A stretch of 64,000 nucleotides of DNA from Nematostella vectensis (Eukaryota; Cnidaria; Anthozoa; Actiniaria; Edwardsiidae), in NCBI RefSeq assembly GCF_932526225.1, contig NC_064040.1, positions 15,124,494 to 15,188,493 on the forward strand, given 5' to 3'. The notes beneath the pieces are model-generated. The model did no database searches. It saw only the letters and a program-made list of their open reading frames with translations, and was not told where the DNA came from. Of this stretch, positions 8,273 to 18,585 are shown one piece after another (the stretch's first letter is position 1; the number at the start of each line of letters is the position of its first letter). The translations under genes were made by a program, and so were the position numbers.

Positions 8273-9267
8273 ACCGTCGTGTGTTTGCTGGCTCCTCCAG
8301 CGAGCATGCGTTTGTTACGACAAATGAGTCGACCACCGGCGGTACGTTTTTGTTTTATTCCCGCTTCCCCACATTTTTAATCTGAAGCGTATCGTTGAAA
8401 GGTAGTAAACGCGTAGGGGCAGAGCGGGGACAACAACTTGGAATGGTAATACGTGGTTTATTCAACACTAACAGGACATTACACATCACCTAGAGCCCAT
8501 GTTCAGATACATTTTTTATCCTGCACACACAGTACGGAAATACAACCTTTAGGCAGGCAGAAAGGCGAGAATGAAAGACAAACCGTGGACAAACGAAATG
8601 CGAACTTAAAATAATAAACTAAGAATAAATAGAGGCATGTGATTTATAATTTGTAGCATATTATTTTAAATCTTCCTACCATTTAGATTTTAATACCCGC
8701 CGTAATAGGCATTGGGTTGTGTAATATTTGGTGTGTTAAATAAAGACTGAGTCGAATAGTGAATGGTTCGTTTACTACATTGCTGGTCAACGGTCAGCAA
8801 ACGACTGACTCGCTAGTTACATCAACAATTAACAATTAAAATCAACTCAAATCACGCGTTACCAAGGTGACGGTACAACATTACAGGTTGGTTTGTATAC
8901 TTCCCTGCTAGCAGAGGCCTCTTTTCTCTATATTTCGCTTGGCTAAAAAGAGGCCTCTGCTAGCAGAAAATTTGTATACCCGCCTTGATAGGCATTGGGT
9001 TAGTTTGACAAGCCCTCACTCGGGCAAATAAACAATCCAGATCGGAGGAGACTTGACCACAGGCAGCCACAAATTTCTGGGAATATTTGGCAACGCCAAA
9101 CGTCTCGTGTTTTTGTTGACAGCATCGCCAGTCGCCATCGATGGATATCCATGCTAAATCCCCTCTGTAACTCTAGAAAACTGAAGTGAAAATGATCTAA
9201 CACCAGTGAAAAATACACTTTGAAAGCCGTGAGAACTCATACGAAGGTAATTTAGACAAGTCGTAGC
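8271..9267. repeat. Gene-free stretch with a perfect 21-bp palindrome and a duplicated 25-bp motif
   Basis: No coding potential seen. Arms 8905-8925 and 8946-8966 (CTGCTAGCAGAGGCCTCTTT core) are perfectly complementary around a 20-base loop. The motif CCGCC-TAGGCATTGGGTT occurs near 8697-8717 and again near 8980-9002, so part of this region is a duplicated repeat. The long palindrome looks like a small foldback element. Confidence 0.55.
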
Positions 9268-9630
9268 CATACCTGTCAACCTCCGAAAATCTCAAGGCTT
9301 GATAATTTCTTTGGGTGAGGGGTGGGTATATTCTTTTTTTGGGGGAGGGAGGGGTATAACCTCGCCGGCGTTCGCCGTAAAGAAAGCTTTCGCGAACAAA
9401 TCCACTTATAGATCTCACGAGGGTGTTAGATAAATTGCGCTGCGCACGGGAATTATTGTTTTAAATATCTTAATAGAAAATAGGCAAAATGACGATTTTC
9501 TATAGAATAATTTTTCGGAAACGATGAAAAAACTCTAAAAAGCGGGAGATTTGATACTAAACGCGGGAGAGCCGAGAAGGGGTCCAAAATCTTGAGACAC
9601 CCGCCTAATGCGGGAGAGTTGACAGGTATG
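9268..9630. mobile_element. MITE with 13-bp terminal inverted repeats and a target-site duplication
   Basis: The ends CATACCTGTCAAC and GTTGACAGGTATG are perfect inverted repeats. The flanks carry CGTAGC on both sides (9262-9267 and 9631-9636), a 6-bp target duplication. A diverged second copy with the same internal features is at 62025-62420. Confidence 0.75.
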
Positions 9631-9869
9631 CGTAGCTTGAACTTACCAAAAAACCTCCAAGATACCTCGCCAAGAATAAGAAGAGTCGAAACCACATAAC
9701 GCCGAGTACTTTACTAAACTGGCGCGCATGCACCGTTATGTAACAGGAAACCCACACAAAAAAGACAGTCGACTACAAAATTAGACTTGCTCTCCGCTCT
9801 CTGCGCTCGCTCCGAGCAATGAGTGAGTCTATCAAGGGCTATCCGTTCCATATTCTGTTAGCATTAGTT

Positions 9870-12473
9870 CTAAAAGAGTGTTTCTTGACCATTATTTTCT
9901 TCACCTACTACAACACGACTGGTATAAGCAGCTTCATGATCTTCCATAGTCTCAACCTGAATACAAAAATGGCTCCCATCCGACGGAAGAGGTAAACAGA
10001 AACAGAGATGTACAAAAAACACAGCCGCCCCAAGCAGAGTGACCGCGCCTGTCACATAGAACGCCAGGGAGTAAGAACCAGTGCGATCTGCAATCATACC
10101 TGGGACAGATAAATTGTGATAAGAATTTCAGAAAGCGGCAGTTTCATAAATGCAAGGGTAACTCTCAATTCGAGCAGGGGTGAAGAGGGGGGGGGAGCTG
10201 AGATAAGTACTGTACCCTCATCGCACCTGCGATAGCGGGACCGGCAACGCTAGATAATGACGTCACCATCTGAGCCTGCCCGAACGCCGACGGACCTCTT
10301 TTCAGGTCAACACTGTTTATAAACAAAATATTGATAGTCACTTTGTACGCGCCGTCTGCAACCCCATAAGCCACTGCGAGAACCGCCAGGAAAGTAAAGG
10401 TCGAAGCCAACGTCAGCAAAATAGTGACAACTCCTGATAGGACAGCTGCTGCTTGATTGACGTGCCTCGGTTTGATGAAACTGACGTCACACAGGCGTGC
10501 GGAAATGAGGCGGGAGATAATGCTGCTGATGCCAATGAAGACGAATAGAAGAGAGCCTTTCTGGGCACTGACGCCTTGCTCCGCAGAGTACTTGATCTAT
10601 GAGATACACATTATAGAATAGTCGAAACACAGCACTATAAACACATGTTTTATTTAGGGGGTGGAGGGAAACCTCAGGGATGTGGGTCGTAACATGACTC
10701 AAATTTAGATTTGAGCACATATCAGTCAAATTTGTTTTAAAAACTGTCGTTTTTCTAGCTCGCTCGGTCATTTTCTTATAAGGAACTACATACCATATTT
10801 GGGAGTCCCGCTTTAATCAATTTTATGCTTTTTTTATCGCTCTGGAACTTTGTAAGTCGAGAATTTCCACGTAAACTTGCAGGAATTCGTGTTTACTACG
10901 ATATTGCTGGCAGAAGCTGGCAGCCATCTTGGAAATGGAGCCTAGTCCCTATCGTTTTAGAATATCACCCGCGCGCTCGCCCCTTTTAGACCATTTAGAA
11001 AAACGACAGCCATTGATTGATATGCATTTTGCACAAGATTACCGTTCTTAATTCTGTTGCACTAGCGCCTACACTGGGGTCAGGGCGTGATGAACAGTAG
11101 AGGGCTTGTCGTGACTTTATTTATTTAAAGCCTGAAGTCTTGGACACCTAGGGAGCTAATAGTGAAAATCACGATTTACTTACGTACTTACCAAGTTAAC
11201 AAAAGGCGCCATATGACCAAAGCTACTGATAGAAATAGCCACAACTGCCACAGTGAAGTCCGGATATTTCCACACGGACAAGTCAAACATTCCCCTACAA
11301 GGGGACTCCGTGGCGGCTCCTGCCGATGCGGCACTAGCATTGTTGGCCAGCGGTACTTCCACATTTGGATCATATATAAACGTTAGAAGCAGAAGCAGCA
11401 CAGCCCCTGTAGCGAAAACGCGAAACGTGTCTCTCCACCCGAGGAAGTCTATCAATAACTGAGATAGCGGTCCGAACACTAGCACGCCCATAGCCAGATG
11501 ATAGTGTTTATCGAAGTACCGGCGCACTGAAATGAAGGATGCGCAAATAGAACAAGCGTTGCCAAACCCCATAAAGAGGCTGTATGTGAAGTATAGAGGG
11601 TATTAGACCGGGCTAGGGAGCTCAGTACCAGACCCAATAGCGAGGAGAGAATCCCTATGCCGTTCGTGACGCGACATGTCCAGCGTTCGCACAAGTTGCT
11701 CGCGAGAACACACCCGAGGAGCGTGAAACCAACCGATGTCGATCCAACGAGCGCTGTGCAAAGAAACGTTTATATGGTGTTAGCATATGGACCCACTCGT
11801 AGCCTCTATTTTGATGGCCGATTAGCCAAGGGTCGAGTTATCCTCAATAAAATAGCTGTATGTAATTTAAGGAAAATCATAAAGGGAGAATAGAAAATGG
11901 ATAAAAAATTTAGTGAATTTAGTGTAAAAACTGCATAGAAACCTAGCCTTCACAGGTTTTGAATGACGTTATTGAAAAAAATAATTTCCAGATTCGTCAT
12001 TTTTGTTCAAATTAGAACCTGTTTTGGGGTAAAAGATCTAGCTTGGAAGGATATTATGGGTTAGGTTCTTATACGCGGAGTTTTAATGTAGCAATATGTC
12101 AAGCTCTCACGAAGGACTATTAGGTAAAGCTGGTGAACATCAGTTAGACATTCAATCCCTCCTGTTAACGAACACTTTTGCAAGTCAAATTCTTCAGACA
12201 AAGTCTATAGATAAAGCATTAGCAGACACGTCTATATAACGGGTGCTCGTTACACAGAGGTTAATAAAGCCATAAATGCCCCCTTATACCTGTGAGTTGT
12301 CTGTTACTTCCCAAAGATTCCATTAGCGTGGGTAAAAACACACCAAAACTGAAGACCAGTCCAGCCATCACCACTGAGCATGCGTAACCATAGGCCAGAA
12401 CCAGCCAAGCCCATCGGCCGTCTCTTGGATGTGGTGGGCTGGGTAGCCTGTGGTGATGGCGCAAGGAAGGCAT
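9870..12473 (-). CDS. Monocarboxylate-transporter-like MFS protein, four exons, one apparent frameshift
   Basis: Coding exons are 12290-12473, 11192-11753, 10227-10596 and 9870-10099, all with GT-AG borders and mostly fitting phases. Exon 1 has a basic N-terminus, then DGRWAWLVLAYGYACSVV, the usual opening of SLC16-type transporters. Exon 2 carries several helices and a central loop, exon 3 carries KGSLLFVFIGISSIISRL and later helices, and exon 4 opens with DRTGSYSLAFYV and ends in a short tail. The product would be about 448 aa with about 12 helices, moving monocarboxylates or similar solutes across the plasma membrane. Near 11590-11604 exon 2 changes frame by what looks like one missing base and gains a stop. 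The locus is therefore either a young pseudogene or a base error in an intact gene. Confidence 0.65.
10743..11010. repeat. Inverted-repeat element in MFS intron
   Basis: CTGTCGTTTTTCTA near 10743-10757 and its exact complement near 10996-11010 flank about 240 bases inside the intron between MFS exons 3 and 2. This is a probable small non-autonomous DNA transposon. Confidence 0.45.
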
Positions 12474-13814
12474 AAAGCTGGAGAGAAAATCGGAACATGA
12501 TATTATCGTTCTGGGCAATACAACCATTGGCCCGGAGTATTTGCTTCGGTTGTAGTAATAACCAGTTTTGTTAGTATGACAAGACGCAAACGATTTTAAC
12601 TGAAAGTACCCCCATAGGAATATGTGTATGGTACGCATTTCATTGGGGATTTAGAAGACCAAGCGTTGTAATCCTTTTAGTGTGCCTCAGTGTAATCCGC
12701 GCTGTCGTCAAAGTTGACAAATTGATTCAATAAAACGATAAAAGAATAGAATCGGTACATATTATAACTTTTGAAACATATTAGAACCTCTTTAGTAGCC
12801 GCCCTGACGAAGGACTGCAAGTAGAGTCCGAAACGTTGGAGTCTTTCGACTTCTGTTTTCCCTTAACTTTTTATAAACAACAACGAATATATATGCCGTC
12901 AAAGAACGCCGCTTTACAGAAATCACTTGGAATAACAACGATCCTTAGTCTATATACTTCAGGGGCCTACTCCCCGTGTACGTTGCGGACGGTGTTTGTT
13001 GTGGCGAGTTAACTGTAAATCAAAGAGATTGAGTGAAAAAAAAAATATTTATTTCAAGCCTGTGAAACAGTGAAATAAAGTCCTGGTAAAATTTTACCAT
13101 ACTTTGTACACTTGCAAAAGGGGCCAAAACGATACGTTGGAAGTATAAAAATACTAAGGGAATCGCAAGTCCTGGAGGAACTAAGCATAAATTAAATTCA
13201 AAAGCAAAAGAAGATGTATCGAGATGGAGGGGGTACTAAATAGCGCTTACCAGCACGGTTAAGAGCACGACAAATTCGTCACGACACACAAGCAAATCTG
13301 ACACTGAAAAAGAAGCTACACTGAAAATCGAGAACTTACAGTTTAGATCATTTGCGTCTCCCCAGGAGCGGGGGGGGGGGGGGGGGGGGGGGGCTAGATT
13401 GGGATGGTCGTCGTAGCCAGTCTAGCCCCGCCCAGCTTTACAGGAGACCACGGTTGCAAGAGAGTTTATATCGTTTATTTTAATCAAGGGAACCTTTTTT
13501 TCAAGTGTTTTCTAAAATACAGAACAAGTGTAAGTGTCGATACAGAACAAATGACTGTCGCTCATTTTATTCTTTTCTTTTGCAATTTTTAGTGTCAATT
13601 CCTAACGTGTGTCAATTCTAAGCAAGATTTAAAGACAACTAGCATCTGCATGTTTTAGGCAAAACGCTGCCCAAATAACTTATCTGACTTTTTATCTTTA
13701 TACAGTACACTGACAATGGCTTATTTGATTCAACTGTTTATACAGATATCTTTAAATGGATTGCTTTCTATTTAAGACTCACCTTATACTTATATGCTTT
13801 TAGCTCTCCTTTAG
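12474..13814. other. Gene-free stretch upstream of the MFS gene
   Basis: This holds the MFS promoter and 5' UTR, which I could not delimit. At about 12800-12850 a plus-strand stretch reads DEGLQVESETLESF, resembling the 3' end of a Penelope-like or similar retroelement ORF. A run of 23 G lies at about 13371-13393. No gene is supported. Confidence 0.4.
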
Positions 13815-14288
13815 TTGAGTTACCTTATTCTTGATAGTGCGGGTCATGCGAGACCGTATAGCTCTGTTGGACATAGCCTACGTGATATTATTCGCAAAGA
13901 ACTTAAGCTCGTCGGTATGGCCGCCGGCGATATCAGCGATGTTGTTGCGTGGCTGAACTTTTTTAATGACAACCAAACGAGCAACAGAAAGCAGCCTGTC
14001 AACAGGGAAAAGACGAGCATCCCAAAGGAAATTTCAGAAATTAAAGAACTTGAGTTATTCAAGAGAAAACTCTTAGTGTCTGCCTTGGCCGTTGAAAAGG
14101 AGCTGGGGAAAAATACCGAAGCCACATTGACATACATGCCAACATTCAAAGTTAAGAAAACCGGAGATTTTGACTTCAGCTGCAATTTGTTACTAAACAA
14201 AGTTTTAATTCCAATTTTTGCCACTAGGGGGGTCTGCCAACACAACAAAAACACCAACAATGTCAATTCTTTACACAACATTTTGTAA
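13815..14288 (+). CDS. Probable terminal exon of an unrecognised host gene
   Basis: The frame is open for 157 codons and begins right after a pyrimidine-rich tract ending in AG (13813-13814), so it reads as an exon entered from an upstream intron. If it starts internally, the first good ATG is 13917 (MAAGDISDVVAWLNFF). The N-terminal part is mixed and helical, and a Lys, Glu and Ser rich linker follows. An AATAAA signal lies at about 14333, 45 bases after the stop, as expected for a last exon. I recognise no domain and found no upstream exon. Confidence 0.35.
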   Translation: MSYLILDSAGHARPYSSVGHSLRDIIRKELKLVGMAAGDISDVVAWLNFFNDNQTSNRKQPVNREKTSIPKEISEIKELELFKRKLLVSALAVEKELGKNTEATLTYMPTFKVKKTGDFDFSCNLLLNKVLIPIFATRGVCQHNKNTNNVNSLHNIL

Positions 14289-14390
14289 TTTAAAAAAAAA
14301 TTTCAGATGTAACTTATTTAAACACAATCTCATAATAAAGTATTCAATGATACATTATACATTTTTTTGAGTTTGATGTAAATACATAGG

Positions 14391-14515
14391 GGTTATTTGC
14401 CGGGTGGGAGGTCCGTATCGTGATCGAGGTCTTGAAAATACTGACCGAGGCCGAAGGCCAAAGTCCGAGGTCACGGTATTTCACGATACGGACCGACTTT
14501 AACCCGGTAAATAAC
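14391..14515. repeat. Foldback element, long inverted repeat
   Basis: The left arm (GGTCCGTATCGTGA near 14408-14422, preceded by TTATTTGCCGGGT) pairs with the right arm (TCACGATACGGACC near 14481, then ACCCGGTAAATAA). This is a compact hairpin-forming MITE. The AT-rich and GCCAATCAGAATGC-bearing sequence to about 14660 may belong to the same repeat. Confidence 0.6.
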
Positions 14516-15235
14516 TAATGTATTTTTTTTCTAGCGCCAGCGAAAACACACTTTGAGCGAGAAGCGCTCGCAAAATATCAATTCTCGGACCGAGGGCAGA
14601 TATAGGAATCTCCGAACCGCTCTTTTAGCCAATCAGAATGCAGGATTCGTTACCGTGACCGCTAAAAAAATAAATGCATGTTTTAGCTATTGGAAATAAA
14701 CTCTTGTTATACAAATGCCGGAAAGATAATTCACTCACATAGATGCCGCGGATCAACTTTGACTGTAGAGACTTTTCCGGGGTAAAATTCGGCTGTCAAC
14801 GCAGGCTACTTTGACTGCCGTTTCCTAACTGTTAACACGGTCTCAAGCGGAAAAGGTGCATTTTTAAAACATTTTAAACCAAGAAACTAAAAAACAGGAT
14901 GTCATTTTATCAACCGGAGATTAACCTAAGAACCCGGAGTCTCCGGGTGAAAACCTTAGTGTTGGCATGTATGCATTGATTGATCACATCGCCGCCCAGG
15001 TCAAGTAGGCCAACTTGAGAGCTTCTCGACCAGAACGCAACAATAATGGGAATATGAGAGGGGAAAATTAAAAAACAATCTCTTTCTAAAAGGGAGGAAA
15101 TTCTAAGTACGGCTTTGGAGCTCCCGCACGCGCCGCTCGAGCGGAGCCCCATACCTAAGAAAAAGTGGCATATAAAACAAATATGGTAATCCATCGACTC
15201 GAGTTTTCATGATGCGATGTCCGTCCGTCCGTCCC

Positions 15236-16050
15236 CTAAAAGCATCGTATGACAACCAAACTTGGTATGTGACATGTATGTGTCAAGGGGGTGCCCCAAT
15301 ATAGTCACGTGATTGTGACGTCATCGATGACGCAAAAAAATGCTGACGTCATCAAAATAAAAAGATTTATATTTCACGAAGAAAACATCGTATGGCAACC
15401 AAACTCGGTAGGTGTCATGAAGGTGTCAAGGGGGATGCAACAATATGTTCACGTGTTGTGTGACGTCATCGATGGCTTTACTTAAAGCAAAAAAACGTGA
15501 AGCAAATACATTCATATCTCTTGAAAGAAACATTGTTTCACAACCAAACTTGGCAGTTGTCATGTTTGTGACAAAGGGGAGTGCTAAAATATGGTCACGT
15601 GATTTGTGACGTCATCGATAACGTCACTAAAATCTAAACTATTCTGATTTCATTAAGAACAAAAATATCCATATCACATGAACGGAACATCATATAAAAA
15701 CCAATCTTGGGAGGTGTCATGAAGAGGTTAAGGGAGGTGCACCGATATAGTCACGTGATTGTGACGTCATCAATGACGTCACTAGAAGCAAAAATATGCT
15801 GACGTTATTAAAATAAATAAATATTTATATTTCATTAACGAAACATCGTGTGACAACAAAACTCGGTAGGTGCGATGTATGTTTCAAGTTGTGTGCAATG
15901 AGATGGTCACTTGACGTCATCGATGAGTTCAATATATTAAAACTACCCTGACCCCGAAACATCGTATGGCAACTAAACTTGTTATGTGTCATGTAAATGT
16001 GGGGGGAAGAGGTATAACAAGTTGGTCACGTGATCTGTGAAATTGTCGTC
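15236..16050. repeat. Six-unit degenerate tandem array with E-box and CRE-like motifs
   Basis: Units begin near 15241, 15387, 15530, 15685, 15842 and 15957, each opening like CATCGTATGGCAACCAAACT and carrying GTGTCA-G about 30 bases on. Most close with CACGTG followed by TGACGTCATCGATGACG. Spacing is 115-160 bases. Two core motifs match binding sites of bHLH and CREB/ATF factors. Whether they act as such, or are just a repeat family, cannot be seen. Confidence 0.7.
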
Positions 16051-18328
16051 AAAATCAGAAATATACTATTTGATATTTCTAAAGTTATTAAGCGAAAATA
16101 AACAAAGATTTGGTCGTTTGGAGCTCCGCTTTTAGGCAATGCCTAAATCTATAATCAAGCACTATCTTTGACGTGCACTTTATTTAAAGACGAGAGACAA
16201 CAGTGCTTTAACATTAATTTTATTGCGACGACAATCAACGAGCTCCCCTGAGTATTTCAAGTTCACGGGCAGCCTGCGTATCAAGCGTTTTGTGGGGTTT
16301 CAGTGGAAATAGAGACCGCTCTCTACTCCACAAAAACGCTTGCTAGGTAGGCTAAATTACGGGGCAGTTAAAAAAGTAAGTCTGTTTTTCTGTCTTTTTT
16401 TATTTAATTATTTATTCGCTTAGTTCTCAAGTCCTAGGTCACTATAATTTATGCGGGAGTGACGCATCGACTGTATGAAAAATGTGTAATCAAAATAAAA
16501 AGTAGATGCTAATAGACACAAAGTCCTAACAAAAATCCAATTTCACCGAATATATGATTTTCACATTTACATTGCCCCATATAGAAAATTAGCATAACTA
16601 ATTTAGATGATGGTTTTATCGTTGCAGTGGCCCCCAAAATAGTTTTCTTTGAAAGGGGTGTAACCCCCAAAATAGTTTTCTTCGAAAGGGGTGTGCCAGT
16701 CATACGGATCGTTGATGGTGATGGTGGAGTAAGTACGCAGCTGCTTTGTCTCCTATTATCTTTGTTCTACAAAGGAGTTCTTTTGTCTCTATTCTTCTCG
16801 TTCTTTGTGTCGAGGTGCGGATATTGTTAATTTGCCCAATCAAATTGCAGCTTGTGAGAGCTGCGTACCGATCCCCCGTTCTTTGTGTCGAGGTGCGGAT
16901 ATTGTTCATTTGCCCAATCAAATTGCAGCTTGTAAGAGCTGCGTACCGACCCTGATGGTGAGGGTTCCAACACGGAATCGCTGAATTAGGATGCTCGAAA
17001 AAAAAAAGTAAAGATGAGAAATCTGAGCTGAGCTGCACTCGCTCGCGCAATAACTTTCTATAGTCGTGTCAAATTTCTTATAAATCATAAAAATATATTT
17101 TACAGACCTGGAAAGTCTCGATGGAAACGCATTACTGACCGACAAAGAAGTGTGTGGGGAGTTTGTAGTTAGTTTGTGCCTCGCCCGTTTCGTTCTTTAA
17201 AAGCAAACGCGACCGTACGGCAGCACTTTTCAGAAAAATATATATACTTATGCCATATTTTTATTTGTTTTCTGTATGGTGCCACAGCTGTCTTTATAAT
17301 TTTTAAGAGCATTACGATGCGTGTGTGGCAAAACGCGACTCGAGGCCCTGCAAGGAAAAGGAAAAGGGGACCCAGAGCAGAATCACACCGTTTACTTGTA
17401 CTTACCAAAGCACAGAAGCCAGCATTTCAGACTTCGAAATAGCGGATAATCCAGACAAGACACATCATGACCCCTATTTGATAATGTAAGCAACCAAACC
17501 GAAGAGAAAAAAATATATCGACTACAATTAATTTCAGCACCTAAACTAGAAACTGTTTTTGTTCTCGCTACCTCAAGACTGTATGAAAGACTTGATAGGC
17601 CTTATGCGCAACTGAGCGCGAAGTGGATAGGTGAGGTGACCTCAAGACTATTTGCTTTTTGGCAGATGTGTACAGCGAAAGTGGCAACAACAATCATACA
17701 TTCCATTTCTGGAACATCGGGCAAACATTGATTTTATTTTGTGGTTTATGTTTGTCGAAATTGTCTAGAACAAGTTTACTCTGTTAAGGAGGCTCAAAAC
17801 AGTTTTTAAGTTAATATTCGCACTTACTAGCTCAGAGGGGGCGCTCAGGGAGACACGAGGACGCTTTTACTTACATGTTACAATAATGCTTGGAGGCGCA
17901 TTATCACAAGGGACATATGTCATTAATATGATCAAAGCGCTCTTACTCAATAAGAGTACATTATTGAGATGAATGAATTAAATTGTTTTATAGCAATGAA
18001 CCTCCTATTGTTTTGACGCCGATTACGATCTTATAATGGACCCCTTGGATAATCCTGTCAATTCTTTGGACGAAGGAGCAGTTACTCCGAACAAAGCAAT
18101 GCCAACTCCGAGGACGGTGACTTTATTGGAGAGGATGATTTTTGTAACTGTGATTCTGATATTGCCTTTCCATTCGAGGAAGGTGAAATTGAGAAATCAG
18201 AAGATTTTGATACTGACTGGATAACTTTTGCGATAGCCATAGAACAGGCAGATGACGTACGTCTGCATAAAACTCAATGATCTGATCAAAAGAGGTCTAA
18301 TTTACAAGGATAGAATACTATATAAGTA
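16051..18328. other. Repeat-bearing stretch without a supported gene
   Basis: A 33-bp unit (CCCCCAAAATAGTTTTCTT core) is repeated twice at about 16630-16700. An 80-bp unit (TTTGTGTCGAGGTGCGGATA core) is repeated twice at about 16800-16955. At 18060-18280 a short acidic frame (DGDFIGEDDFCNCDSD) may be an outlying piece of the degraded gene at 18586-21089. Nothing else looks coding. Confidence 0.45.
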
Positions 18329-18585
18329 TTTAAAGCCGCATTGTCACCAGTTTACTTCCTCAGGTCCGACATAAAACCTCAACCGATAAAAGACAAAAGA
18401 ATCTATTAGAATCCGAGATAGTCAACAGGCCATCCGCTCCAAACTATCGATCACATCCTCGAAGAAACTTCCAATAGACACACTGCTTTAAATATTTTGA
18501 AATATTTTTCGCGTTTTCCGTTAAAAATCATCGGAGATTGCTACGTAATCGACCGGAAGTAAACTGGTGACAATGCGGCTTTAAA
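18329..18585. mobile_element. MITE with 31-bp perfect terminal inverted repeats
   Basis: The left end (18329-18359, starting TTTAAAGCCGCATTG) is exactly complementary to the right end (18555-18585). The 257-bp element has no ORF. It sits next to the degraded gene that follows. Confidence 0.7.

Noticed and set aside
15236-16050. CRISPR array
   Set aside because: Units are long and degenerate, spacers are not unique, and the genome is eukaryotic.
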